The notes below the pieces were generated by a model. It saw only the letters and a program-made list of their open reading frames with translations. It was not told the DNA's origin and searched no databases. Positions 12,994 through 20,840 of a stretch of DNA of 30,302 nt are shown here, piece by piece. Source of the DNA: a virus; IMG/VR virus record IMGVR_UViG_3300033153_002779, positions 1 through 30,302 of that record; one strand, written 5' to 3'. The position numbers and the translations under genes are program-made. Numbering within the stretch: the stretch's first letter is position 1; the number at the start of each line of letters is the position of its first letter.

Positions 12994-13136
12994 CGCGCAA
13001 AGACAAGGCTAAACAAAAAGCACAAGAAGAGAAGCATCGACGGTCTGAGTTGTTGAAGGATGAAAGTGCTATTGACATAAACAAGCGTTTCAGAGACGGT
13101 ACTTTATGGATTAAAGATAAGAAAAGTAAAACCTAA
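12990..13136 (+). CDS. Small basic hypothetical protein (48 aa)
   Basis: Starts at an ATGA overlap with RusA and has a strong GGAGG site four bases upstream. The product is highly charged (MTRKDKAKQKAQEEKHRR...), probably helical, and ends in a short beta-like GTLWIKD segment. Unknown family; strong translation signals support it. Confidence 0.6.
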   Translation: MTRKDKAKQKAQEEKHRRSELLKDESAIDINKRFRDGTLWIKDKKSKT

Positions 13137-13142
13137 AGAGCC

Positions 13143-13436
13143 ATGAATAAAACAAAGTCTAAACTCATAAATGATTTTTATGACCTATGTGAGTTATTAG
13201 ATGACGATTTTGAAATGGTATCCGAGTTTCTAAAGAACAAATGCAACAGTAAACAGAGACAACTTACAATTATTAAACACATGGAGAATGGGCGGTATCA
13301 TAAAATAATTAGTGAGATAGACAAAGCATTGGATCATCCACTTTTGGAGTTTAAACAGTTCAAAGAAGCAACATATAATCGCAGACAATTAGAGAAAGAT
13401 AATGGGTTGCAATTGGTTATTGATTTTAATATTTGA
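13143..13436 (+). CDS. Helical hypothetical protein before the terminase genes
   Basis: A 97-residue protein, helical and charged, starting seven bases after the previous stop. No recognisable domain. It is the last gene of the early operon, followed by a candidate late promoter. A late regulator would fit this position but nothing in the sequence proves it. Confidence 0.55.
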   Translation: MNKTKSKLINDFYDLCELLDDDFEMVSEFLKNKCNSKQRQLTIIKHMENGRYHKIISEIDKALDHPLLEFKQFKEATYNRRQLEKDNGLQLVIDFNI

Positions 13437-13443
13437 GAATATA

Positions 13444-13452
13444 TGGTAATAT
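13444..13452 (+). promoter_or_regulatory. Extended -10 promoter before the terminase genes
   Basis: TG-G-TAATAT, 19 bases before the TTG start of the small terminase. No clear -35 box. It has the same form as the boxes at 15176 and 18859. Confidence 0.4.
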
Positions 13453-13470
13453 AAAAGAAAAGGAACATAC

Positions 13471-13926
13471 TTGGCACGCTTAACCGAAGAGCAAAGAGAT
13501 AATGTTTTAGCAGACTTTCATACAGGGCAATATAGTAATAACCAGCTAGGCAAGAAGTATAATACTAGCCATGTAACTATTGGTAAATTAGTCAAAGGAT
13601 TGATACCAAAAAACAAAAATAAGGTTACAACCATATCAACGATGAGGGCGGAACTAAGCGGGCAAAGTTACAAGGAAGTTACAGCCGTTGAAACCGAGAT
13701 AGAAAAAAGAACAAAACATTTAATCTTCTTTCAAGACGCAGCACTCCAAAATCAGCAATACTCCAATAAAGCTATGAAAGAAAAAAGTACAGACATGAAT
13801 ACACTTGAAGTACACAGCAGAATAACCCAACGCAATAAAGAAACGGTATTAGGCAAAGACAAAACCGTAGAGCTAACCAACACAAACGCTCAGCAAAACA
13901 ACAATATGAGTATCACATTTGAGTAA
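13471..13926 (+). CDS. Small terminase subunit
   Basis: A 151-residue protein with TTG start and AAGGA upstream. Residues 1-45 form a helix-turn-helix (TEEQRDNVLADFHTG, SNNQLGKKYNTSHVTIGKLV) that would bind the packaging site. A helical oligomerisation region follows, then a Gln/Asn-rich C-terminus. Position directly before the large subunit supports the call. It overlaps the large subunit gene by eight bases. Confidence 0.75.
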   Translation: MARLTEEQRDNVLADFHTGQYSNNQLGKKYNTSHVTIGKLVKGLIPKNKNKVTTISTMRAELSGQSYKEVTAVETEIEKRTKHLIFFQDAALQNQQYSNKAMKEKSTDMNTLEVHSRITQRNKETVLGKDKTVELTNTNAQQNNNMSITFE

Positions 13927-15172
13927 ACTCCATTTCACGGTAAACAAAACATACAAAGACTTCTGGTTAGATCAAGAGAGGTTTGTTATAGCTTACGGTG
14001 GTGCCGGTAGCTCTAAGAGTTGGACTACAGGGCAAAAACTACTCACAAGGTTAATGTCAGAGGAAAACCATCGTATCTTGGTAGTGAGAAAAGTAGCCAG
14101 AACGCTTAGAGTATCTGTGTTCCAACTGTTTAAAGACTTGATAGGTGGCTTAGGCATAGAGAGCAGCTTTAAGATAAATAAATCTGATATGACTATTACA
14201 TATTTGCCTAACGGTTCAGAGTTATTATTCTATGGACTTGATGATATCGAGAAGCTGAAATCAATCCAAGGTATTACGAGTATATGGATTGAGGAAGCAT
14301 CAGAAACAAATGAGGGTGACATCGCAGAGCTTAACCGTAGGCTTAGAGGTGAGACACCATACTACAAGCAGATAATAATCACATTCAATCCTATATCCCA
14401 CTTACATTGGTTAAAATCACGCTTCTTTGATAACGAGAATGCAAAAGTATCTATCTATAAGACCACATATAAAGACAATAAATTCATAGATGAAGAATAC
14501 AAACAAGAGTTAGAAGATATAAAAAACTATGACTTACAACAATATAATATTTATGCTCTTGGTGAATGGGGTATATTAAATAATAATGTTGTCTATCATA
14601 ATTACGACTTCAAAAAGCACACTACAACATTAACAGTACATGATTTTGAGGTGTTACATGTAGGGGTGGACTTCAACATTGGCGGTTGTGTTGGCGTGGT
14701 CTGTGGTATACGAGATAATAAAGTGTATGTAGTAGACGGGTGGTCGGTGTATGATACAGACTCAATAGTGACACAACTTAAACAAAGCAAATACAATAAT
14801 AAGCAGCTAATAGTCTATCCAGATGCAAGTGGTGGTGCTAACAAAACAAATAGCAGTAGGTCAGATATAAGAATAATTATGGACGGTGGTTTTCAGATAA
14901 TGGCAAACAAGGCAAACCCAGCCGTTAGAGATAGGGTAAACGCAGTCAATAGAATGTTTGCTACAGATAAGATACTCATAAATGATAGGGCTGAGAAATT
15001 AGTCTATTCATTACAGACACAAGCATATACTCCAAGGGGAGACCCAGAAAAGTTCACAGAACACAAAGGCGGTGCGATAGACGATTGGAATGATGCATTA
15101 GGATATTTAATATCATATAAATTCTCTATCAACAAATCAACACTAACCAGACGCTCAGTCAGCTACGCTTAG
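13919..15172 (+). CDS. terL: Large terminase subunit
   Basis: A 417-residue PBSX/Terminase_6-like protein. Walker A is GGAGSSKS (27-34) and Walker B SIWIEE (121-126). The C-terminal RNase H-like nuclease has D251 (VGVDFN), D302 (YPDASG) and the D388/D389 pair in IDDWNDALGY. It pumps DNA into the prohead and cuts it. The start is a TTG inside the small subunit gene without a strong ribosome binding site, so translational coupling is likely. Confidence 0.93.
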   Translation: MSKLHFTVNKTYKDFWLDQERFVIAYGGAGSSKSWTTGQKLLTRLMSEENHRILVVRKVARTLRVSVFQLFKDLIGGLGIESSFKINKSDMTITYLPNGSELLFYGLDDIEKLKSIQGITSIWIEEASETNEGDIAELNRRLRGETPYYKQIIITFNPISHLHWLKSRFFDNENAKVSIYKTTYKDNKFIDEEYKQELEDIKNYDLQQYNIYALGEWGILNNNVVYHNYDFKKHTTTLTVHDFEVLHVGVDFNIGGCVGVVCGIRDNKVYVVDGWSVYDTDSIVTQLKQSKYNNKQLIVYPDASGGANKTNSSRSDIRIIMDGGFQIMANKANPAVRDRVNAVNRMFATDKILINDRAEKLVYSLQTQAYTPRGDPEKFTEHKGGAIDDWNDALGYLISYKFSINKSTLTRRSVSYA

Positions 15173-15175
15173 TTA

Positions 15176-15184
15176 TGATATAAT
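15176..15184 (+). promoter_or_regulatory. Extended -10 promoter before the portal genes
   Basis: TG-A-TATAAT, a perfect extended -10, just after the large terminase stop and 20 bases before the next start. No obvious -35 box. Probably adds transcription of portal and head genes. Confidence 0.5.
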
Positions 15185-15203
15185 TGTAGCAAAAAGGTTT
15201 TAA

Positions 15204-15377
15204 ATGGCAGACCTAAGATATTTATACATGATTGAAAAGATAGTGACCAAGGCGATGAATGGGGATAAGAGAGCAATCATAGAGCTTTATGTATTCATGC
15301 CAGAGTTATTCATTAGAGGAACTAAGCCCTATACGATACTAGAGCCATTATTGTATAATGCAAACAAGAACATTTAA
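15204..15377 (+). CDS. Small hypothetical protein between terminase and portal (57 aa)
   Basis: Has AAAAAGG before its ATG and fills the gap between terminase and portal. The product is helical and hydrophobic-charged (MADLRYLYMIEKIVTKAMNG ...). Unknown; a packaging accessory or head protein by position. Too short for many gene callers, but ribosome binding site and spacing are good. Confidence 0.55.
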   Translation: MADLRYLYMIEKIVTKAMNGDKRAIIELYVFMPELFIRGTKPYTILEPLLYNANKNI

Positions 15378-15389
15378 AAGGACAAAAAC

Positions 15390-16790
15390 ATGGGTACACC
15401 GTTCATAGCAACATCAAACAATACGGTCAACATCTCGATTGGTAGTGATACTGATAGGATAAAAAAGTTTACATATAGAAACAATATGTTAAATGACAAC
15501 TTTTACAAGCAGGTTGAAATCGAGTTAGGGAATGTGTATTCCAAGGCTATGGAGTTAGGGCTTATATCTCAAATAGATGATACCAACAACTTATTTAGAA
15601 TGGTTATTGAAGAGATCAGCAAAGTGTACGACTCAGGTGTAACGAGAACTTTTGATGAGAGTGAAGCCATACAAGAAGATATGACGATACTATATCAAGA
15701 TATGGGACTAGACGAAATCCTAACGCAGTCTAATATTTATATGAATTCCTTTAATGACTGTTTACTCCAAGTGGGGGTAAAAGAGGATGACTTTAATGTA
15801 AAACTAAGAAGACCGGACAATACAATAGTAGTAACCAATGATGATTTAGAGTTAGAAGCCGTCTATGTGTATACTGGTGAAGATAACAACCTACAGACAT
15901 GGTATGGGTACACTAATGAAGATATGTTCAAGGTTGAGGTTACACGCTCAGAAGATGTACTTAATGAGGACAATCTTAGATATCCACAAGACAGCATGGA
16001 CACCATGAACAACACACTAGGCTTTATTCCTTTTGTGTCTATTCATAACGGCTTCAGAGATGACTCATTTTGGCAGATGTATAAAGGAGATGACTTGGTG
16101 AAGGGTACGATACAAGTAGCTATCAAGCTCACCTTCCTAAATCACCTTATCAAGATGCAATCATTTAAACAGTTGGTGGCATCCGGTAGCAACCTACAAC
16201 AGCTAGACGGTGCAGTTATTGATCCACAAACTATCCTTTTTCTTGAAGGTCAAGACACATCTATAACAACACTAGACTTAGAGAGCAATTACAAAGCACT
16301 ATGGGAAACTATCCAAAGCATCAACAACAACATAGCATTGAATTATAAGATCAGTCCAAATATGTTCAGGATGACAGGTTCAATCTCTTCTGGATTTGCA
16401 TTAAAGATGGAGAACCTAAGACTCGATGGTTTTATATCCAAGCAGCAAAGTAGGTACAAAGGAATAGAAACAAGGCTATTCGATATGCTCAAAAGAGTAG
16501 ATGATTCACTATCCTTGGGCAAAATAAAGTCCGACAAAGTGTCTGTGTCGTTCCCTATAAATCAATACCCTATGCAAGAGAGTGAAGAGCTTGACAACCA
16601 AGAAAAAGAAATCAATCTAGGTCTTACAAATGCTGTAGACATTATCATGGAAGGCAAAGGCATAACGGAAGATGAAGCGATTGAAGAGTATGAAGAGAAT
16701 ATCAAGTATCGTAACCAGTCCAATGAGCAACTAAACAAACCTACACTACCAGAGGACAGTACAGCACTAGCATTAGGCATAAAGGTGTAG
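15390..16790 (+). CDS. Portal protein
   Basis: A 466-residue acidic protein with AGGA upstream, directly after the terminase and before the MuF-like protein, the conserved place of the portal gene. The length and the mixed helical/strand pattern fit SPP1-type portals. The region SGFALKMENLRLDG (about 333-346) resembles the SG.AL....... segment before the stem helices of this family. The C-terminal part is an acidic helical clip/crown region. Twelve copies would form the DNA entry ring. Confidence 0.8.
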   Translation: MGTPFIATSNNTVNISIGSDTDRIKKFTYRNNMLNDNFYKQVEIELGNVYSKAMELGLISQIDDTNNLFRMVIEEISKVYDSGVTRTFDESEAIQEDMTILYQDMGLDEILTQSNIYMNSFNDCLLQVGVKEDDFNVKLRRPDNTIVVTNDDLELEAVYVYTGEDNNLQTWYGYTNEDMFKVEVTRSEDVLNEDNLRYPQDSMDTMNNTLGFIPFVSIHNGFRDDSFWQMYKGDDLVKGTIQVAIKLTFLNHLIKMQSFKQLVASGSNLQQLDGAVIDPQTILFLEGQDTSITTLDLESNYKALWETIQSINNNIALNYKISPNMFRMTGSISSGFALKMENLRLDGFISKQQSRYKGIETRLFDMLKRVDDSLSLGKIKSDKVSVSFPINQYPMQESEELDNQEKEINLGLTNAVDIIMEGKGITEDEAIEEYEENIKYRNQSNEQLNKPTLPEDSTALALGIKV

Positions 16791-16791
16791 C

Positions 16792-17562
16792 ATGTTAGGA
16801 CATGAAGCCCAGCAAGAAGCCATAGAAGGCATCATAAAGAGGTTTGATATCGATATGGTAAGAGTTATACTGGAAGTTGAAAAACTCATCGCTAAATGGA
16901 TGCTAACTAATAATGTGACAGCTACAACTTCTCTACAATTCGACCTAATGATAGACCAAGCACTTACGGAAAGCGGGTATTATGCCTTAGTAAATCGCTT
17001 AGTTGGTACAGATTTCGACAAACTTTACCCTATGATTAAAGAAGGGTTTGCACTTGGTGGGCTATTCATTACATACACTAAAGAGGATTTAACACGAATA
17101 ACAGCACTCAAAGCACTAGAAGCGAATAAGTTTAGTGTACTGGCATCAACGGCAAGTACAACACTTAGAGACAATCTGTATAAATATTCATTATCCAACT
17201 ATAGTGTAGAGGATATGGCTAGCCAGATACAAAAAGACTTTGCAGGTACTAATCTTGTTAAGCACTCCAAGACATTAGCAAACACTGTTGTGAGTGAGAT
17301 GCAACAAACTACTATTGACTTAGAAGCCTCAGACCTTGAAGGCATGGTATGGGTATATCGTGGCGTTCAAGATGGGATAACAAGAGATTATTGTAATTGT
17401 ATTTTAGACAAGAAGCAATACTATAACGATAGTGAAAAGAATATTATGCAGTCAGATAGTCGCAGAAGATATAATTGTCGTCATAAGTTTAGACCAGTTA
17501 CAGAGGATTACGCCATTGAAGAGTATGGACTTAAAAAAGCTAGTGGTGTAGTGTGTAAATAA
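16792..17562 (+). CDS. Minor head protein, MuF/SPP1 gp7-like
   Basis: A 256-residue protein. The C-terminal third has the phage Mu F signature: VYRGVQDGITRDYC, a Cys-rich turn (CNCILDKKQYY), and YNCRHKFRPV near the end. The N-terminal two thirds are helical. MuF-like proteins are packaged with the portal and may enter the cell with the DNA. Overlaps the next gene by one base (TAATG). Confidence 0.8.
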   Translation: MLGHEAQQEAIEGIIKRFDIDMVRVILEVEKLIAKWMLTNNVTATTSLQFDLMIDQALTESGYYALVNRLVGTDFDKLYPMIKEGFALGGLFITYTKEDLTRITALKALEANKFSVLASTASTTLRDNLYKYSLSNYSVEDMASQIQKDFAGTNLVKHSKTLANTVVSEMQQTTIDLEASDLEGMVWVYRGVQDGITRDYCNCILDKKQYYNDSEKNIMQSDSRRRYNCRHKFRPVTEDYAIEEYGLKKASGVVCK

Positions 17563-17975
17563 TGGCTGGGCTAAAAAAGAAAGTCAATTTTAATAGAGTA
17601 AGAAAGTTGATAATTGATAAGCGGCTAGTGAAGCTCAGAAAAGAAAGTTTTAATATTATTGATGGTATTGAGCAAAGAACCCTCAAGGGACAAGATTACA
17701 AATTAAGACTCTTTGATGGGTACAGTAGATCATATTCAGCATTTAAAGCCAAACCGAATAAAAATAAAAAAAGTAGAGGCACAGGTGTAAACCTAACATA
17801 TACTGGTAGAATGCTTGAATCCATGACCACCAAAAAGATAAAGAACGGGCTAAGATTTACATTTATGAGTTCAAGTGAATTAAAAAAAGCAGGATGGAAT
17901 CAAAAGACCAGACGCTTCTTTGGTACAGATAAGAAGCAGAGAGCACGAATACGAAAAGTGCTTAGTAAGCTATAA
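17562..17975 (+). CDS. Virion morphogenesis/neck protein
   Basis: A 137-residue, very basic protein. NLTYTGRMLESM (about 88-99) followed by a short strand, FFG and an Arg-rich C-terminal helix matches the Mu gpG-like/HK97 gp10-like neck and tail-completion proteins. Its early position, straight after the MuF gene, is slightly unusual. The stop abuts the stop of the - strand lipoprotein gene in a palindromic TAATTA. Confidence 0.6.
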   Translation: MAGLKKKVNFNRVRKLIIDKRLVKLRKESFNIIDGIEQRTLKGQDYKLRLFDGYSRSYSAFKAKPNKNKKSRGTGVNLTYTGRMLESMTTKKIKNGLRFTFMSSSELKKAGWNQKTRRFFGTDKKQRARIRKVLSKL

Positions 17976-18206
17976 TTATTTCTTTTGCATTGTATATCCA
18001 ATATCTCTGAGGCACTCTTCTTTTTTCATTAGGTACACAGCGGATGCACCGTTCCCAATTCCATAGGTTCTAGATGCTATGTCAAGGGCTTCCATGTTGC
18101 ACTTATGTTCATCTGCTTTCTGTTGGTTAGGCGTTACATTTGGCTTTATATAGTTATGCTCCATGCACCCAACCAAAAAGAGGGATGCGAATAGTATTGT
18201 TTTCAT
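17976..18206 (-). CDS. Phage lipoprotein in a moron operon
   Basis: A 76-residue protein with lipobox LFLVGC (Cys at about 14). The mature part has IKPNVT, a DEHKC segment, EALDIASRTYG and a closing EECLRDIGY. This matches a widespread family of small lipoproteins with paired Cys and a GY/GW ending found in prophages. Membrane lipoproteins of this size can block phage receptors (for example T5 Llp), so superinfection exclusion is a plausible but unproven role. It lies on the strand opposite to the surrounding late genes and is coupled by ATGA to the coiled-coil gene. Confidence 0.65.
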   Translation of the reverse strand: MKTILFASLFLVGCMEHNYIKPNVTPNQQKADEHKCNMEALDIASRTYGIGNGASAVYLMKKEECLRDIGYTMQKK

Positions 18207-18601
18207 TTGTTGTCCATATTGTTAAATGTTTCGATGTTTTTATTTGCTTGTGTCAATAGTCTTCTTAGTCTTATGTTTTCAGACTTTAGTTTGTCTTCTG
18301 GAATATCTTTTATTAGGTATTCATACTCTTCACACTTTGATTTGTAGTGTTTTATAGTGGCTAATTTGTTTCCAATTCGTTCTTTTACCTCAGCATCTAT
18401 TGCTTTTCTGTCTTGATCTTTTTTATACAAATTGTACATACGCTTCTTTATTTCTATCACTTTTGCGTCTTCAATATTTGAGCGTATATCTTTAACCTCC
18501 ATGTAAGCGAGCGATGTTTCAGCGTCCAATTTAAGTTTTTTCTCTCTTAGTATTTGATGCTTTACTATTGCTTTACCCAGCTCTATTTTTAACTTATCCA
18601 T
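18203..18601 (-). CDS. Coiled-coil protein, first gene of the moron operon
   Basis: A 132-residue protein that is almost wholly helical, with heptad-like Leu/Ile spacing and many Lys/Glu. No signal peptide or membrane segment. It precedes the lipoprotein with an ATGA overlap. The start has AGGGG ten bases upstream, inside a 7-bp inverted repeat. Unknown family. Orientation and separate promoters suggest expression independent of the late genes. Confidence 0.6.
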   Translation of the reverse strand: MDKLKIELGKAIVKHQILREKKLKLDAETSLAYMEVKDIRSNIEDAKVIEIKKRMYNLYKKDQDRKAIDAEVKERIGNKLATIKHYKSKCEEYEYLIKDIPEDKLKSENIRLRRLLTQANKNIETFNNMDNK

Positions 18602-18606
18602 TTGAT

Positions 18607-18638
18607 GCCCCTACAAGTATAAAGGTTTTACTAGGGGC
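18607..18638 (-). promoter_or_regulatory. Hairpin over the moron ribosome binding site
   Basis: GCCCCTA (18607-18613) and TAGGGGC (18632-18638) form a 7-bp inverted repeat. In the - strand transcript the downstream arm contains the AGGGG presumed ribosome binding site of the coiled-coil gene. The same repeat flanks a possible promoter -10 box, so an operator is the alternative. Confidence 0.4.
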
Positions 18639-18643
18639 TTCAA
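18616..18643 (-). promoter_or_regulatory. Proximal candidate promoter of the moron operon
   Basis: TTGAAG and TATACT separated by 16 bases on the - strand. It would give a very short leader and would lie partly inside the 7-bp inverted repeat. Confidence 0.35.
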
Positions 18644-18743
18644 GTAGTCACCTAAAGGTTAATATCTCCATTCAATACTAATCCATTCCTTCAACAAACA
18701 AACCACAGTTTGAGAGGCTTGTTCTTAACAGAAGGTTTACGCA

Positions 18744-18773
18744 AGTATATCAAGAAAGATGGAAAAGTGTCAA
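18744..18773 (-). promoter_or_regulatory. Strong distal promoter of the moron operon
   Basis: On the - strand a perfect TTGACA (18773-18768), an 18-base spacer ending in TGA, and TATACT (18749-18744). It thus has a consensus -35 and an extended -10, the best match in the window. Transcription near 18737 would give a leader of about 135 bases before the coiled-coil gene. Strong host-type promoters of this kind suit expression in a lysogen or early in infection. Confidence 0.6.
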
Positions 18774-18858
18774 TAGTTTTGGTGTATAGCTTTTAACCAA
18801 TTAAAGATTACTAATTAACCATGCCATTGATTAAAAAATAGGCAGTACGATATTTTTA

Positions 18859-18867
18859 TGTTATACT
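18859..18867 (+). promoter_or_regulatory. Extended -10 promoter for scaffold and coat genes
   Basis: TG-T-TATACT preceded by a T-run, as in sigma70 promoters of AT-rich bacteria. It lies about 30 bases before the scaffold start, right after the inverted moron genes, and so restores late transcription. Confidence 0.5.
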
Positions 18868-18896
18868 TACTTACTTAAATAATAAGGATGTACATC

Positions 18897-19496
18897 ATGG
18901 CTGAAGAGCAGAAACCTGAAAACAACCCTCAAAACGAAGAGATTAAAAACGTGACTATGACACAAGCAGATTTTGACAGCAAATTCAATACTTCATTCGG
19001 AAAAGGAGCTGCAAAAGCAAACGCAGACTTCTTAACTGACCTTGGAGTTGAGTCTATAGATGACTTAAAAGTGATTATTAAAGCCAAAACAGATGCTGAA
19101 GAAGCTGATAAGACAGAACTGCAAAAGGTTCAGGACTTGTTAGATGTAGAGCGTGGCATTAGTGCAGACCTAGAGTCTAAACTAAAAACCAACCTATCAG
19201 ATACAGAGGTACAAAATATCGCCTTAGATAGTGGAATTAGTGCAGATAAAGTTAAATACTTTAAGATGGACTATATGGAAGCTAAAAAGAGTGAGAATTT
19301 TGACTCAGAAAAGTTTATAGAGACGCTAAAGGAAAGCCAACCGAGCTTCTTTGTTGTTGGTGAGGGGAAAGTGCCTTCAAACGTACCTAATCCTCCAAAC
19401 AGGAGTAACCCGTCAACACAAATAAAGATGAAAGACTACGCTCAACTTCCGGCAGCAGAACGCAGAAAATATAAGTCTAACGACATTATAAGATAA
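18897..19496 (+). CDS. Scaffolding protein
   Basis: A 199-residue acidic protein. I chose the ATG at 18897 because AAGGA lies eight bases upstream; an ATG nine bases earlier has no room for a site. The body is charged, helical and coiled-coil-like (residues 60-110). The C-terminus is basic and ends KYKSNDIIR, typical of scaffolds that bind the coat protein. It immediately precedes the coat gene. Confidence 0.75.
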   Translation: MAEEQKPENNPQNEEIKNVTMTQADFDSKFNTSFGKGAAKANADFLTDLGVESIDDLKVIIKAKTDAEEADKTELQKVQDLLDVERGISADLESKLKTNLSDTEVQNIALDSGISADKVKYFKMDYMEAKKSENFDSEKFIETLKESQPSFFVVGEGKVPSNVPNPPNRSNPSTQIKMKDYAQLPAAERRKYKSNDIIR

Positions 19497-19506
19497 GGAA
19501 AACAAA

Positions 19507-20649
19507 ATGGCAAATACATTAACAGATTTAGTACCTAAGATACTAACAGAAGCTGCGATCATTTATCGTAACAACTCAATCACAGCCAACTTGGTAAACA
19601 GAGGCTTTGACGCAGAGTTTAGAAAAAAAGGTGATACTATCAACGTACCATCATATACAGCTCCAGCAGTTCAGAGTGTAACGGGTGGTAGAGGTAACGA
19701 GAATACAGCTACAAACATCACAGCATCAAATGTATCTATCACGCTTGACGCATGGAAAGAAGTTAAAATCTACTTTACAGATTTTGATCTTAAAAAGATT
19801 GAAGATGGCAGACCGTCAGAAGCACTTGAAAAAGCAGTTATCGCACTTGCAGACCATGTAGATGCTTTTGTTCTATCTGATATGGCTCTTAAAGGGTTCT
19901 CTACAGCAGGTACTCAAGGTTCAGCATTTAGTGATCCAGCAACACTTGTAGATGCAAGAACTAAAATGGGTAATAACAATGTACCTATGAGAAACAGAAA
20001 CGCATCTATCAACCCAACAGTAGCTGGAGCGTTCATCAAAGACACAAACCTCTCTGAGTCTGATAAGTTTGGTGGTAGTGAAGTTCTAAGAGATGCAATC
20101 GTTGGTAGATTGTACGGATTTGACATCGCAGAAACTAACAACCTTACAGACTTTGTAGGTGGTACACTTTCAGACGGTACGAGTAAAGATGCTCTTGTAG
20201 CTGCGACTTGTGCAGTAGGTGCAACAACAATCGGATTTGATGAGTCAACATTGACGGGTACACTTGTAGAAGGTGATATCTTTACTAAAGCAGGAGATAC
20301 TCAAGAGTATGTTGTAACGGCACTTGCTACAGCATCAGCTAATGCAATCTCTGTTACATTCTTACCTTCTAACAAAGTGGGAGCTTCAGACGGTGACGCA
20401 GTTACTTTTATTGATGACTACACAGCGGCAGGACTTGCGTTCCAAGAAGATGCTTATATCTTTGGTTCAGCTCCAGTGCAGATTGACTTTGTAGGTGGAA
20501 ACATCGTTGAGCAATTCACAGACCCAGTAAGTGGTATTACATTCACATACGAGGTTGAGCGTGTAGGGAAATCTACAGAACACTCATTATCAATTCTTTA
20601 TGGTGGTGAAGCTCTTAAGCGTGAAGGTATCGTAAGACTTCTTTCTTAG
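19507..20649 (+). CDS. Major capsid protein, P22 coat-like
   Basis: A 380-residue protein. The start (LTDLVPKILTEAAIIYRNN), FRKKGDTINVPSY and the helix EALEKAVIALADHVDAFVL follow the HK97-fold coat of P22 type (PF11651-like). A Thr/Ala/Gly-rich insert at about 235-300 (VGATTIGFD, LVEGDIFTKAGDTQEYVV) resembles the inserted domain of this family. The C-terminus returns to the core (YGGEALKREGIVRLL). It assembles on the scaffold. Codons look well suited for high expression. Confidence 0.85.
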   Translation: MANTLTDLVPKILTEAAIIYRNNSITANLVNRGFDAEFRKKGDTINVPSYTAPAVQSVTGGRGNENTATNITASNVSITLDAWKEVKIYFTDFDLKKIEDGRPSEALEKAVIALADHVDAFVLSDMALKGFSTAGTQGSAFSDPATLVDARTKMGNNNVPMRNRNASINPTVAGAFIKDTNLSESDKFGGSEVLRDAIVGRLYGFDIAETNNLTDFVGGTLSDGTSKDALVAATCAVGATTIGFDESTLTGTLVEGDIFTKAGDTQEYVVTALATASANAISVTFLPSNKVGASDGDAVTFIDDYTAAGLAFQEDAYIFGSAPVQIDFVGGNIVEQFTDPVSGITFTYEVERVGKSTEHSLSILYGGEALKREGIVRLLS

Positions 20650-20678
20650 GAAAGAGGGCTTATGCCTAAAGGAACATT

Positions 20679-20840
20679 ATGGAAATTGAAACTATCAAAG
20701 TGAAACACAGTAACCATAGAGGCTTTAAGGTTATCAATAAATCTGATTTTATAGATGGTGTACATGAAGATTATGTTGCACCAAAAAAGAGAGTCAGAAA
20801 ACCACGACAAAAGAAAGTAGTAAAAGATGACAATAACTAA
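20679..20840 (+). CDS. Small head protein downstream of coat (53 aa)
   Basis: Preceded by AAAGGA. The start IETIKVKH and GFKVINKSDFIDGVHEDY match a small protein often found after phage coat genes, with the INKSDF..G.HE.Y pattern. The basic C-terminal tail (KKRVRKPRQKK) could bind DNA or the coat. It overlaps the next gene by 14 bases. Unknown exact role. Confidence 0.6.
   Translation: MEIETIKVKHSNHRGFKVINKSDFIDGVHEDYVAPKKRVRKPRQKKVVKDDNN

Larger units (their letters stand above)
18602..18896. other. Divergent intergenic region between moron and scaffold genes
   Basis: No gene is visible in these 295 bases. It contains two candidate - strand promoters and a leader with two hairpins for the moron operon. 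One hairpin is 18697-18704 with 18716-18723; the other is at 18607-18638. A + strand extended -10 promoter for the scaffold and coat genes lies at the right end. The middle (18774-18840) is AT-rich without clear structure. Confidence 0.6.
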
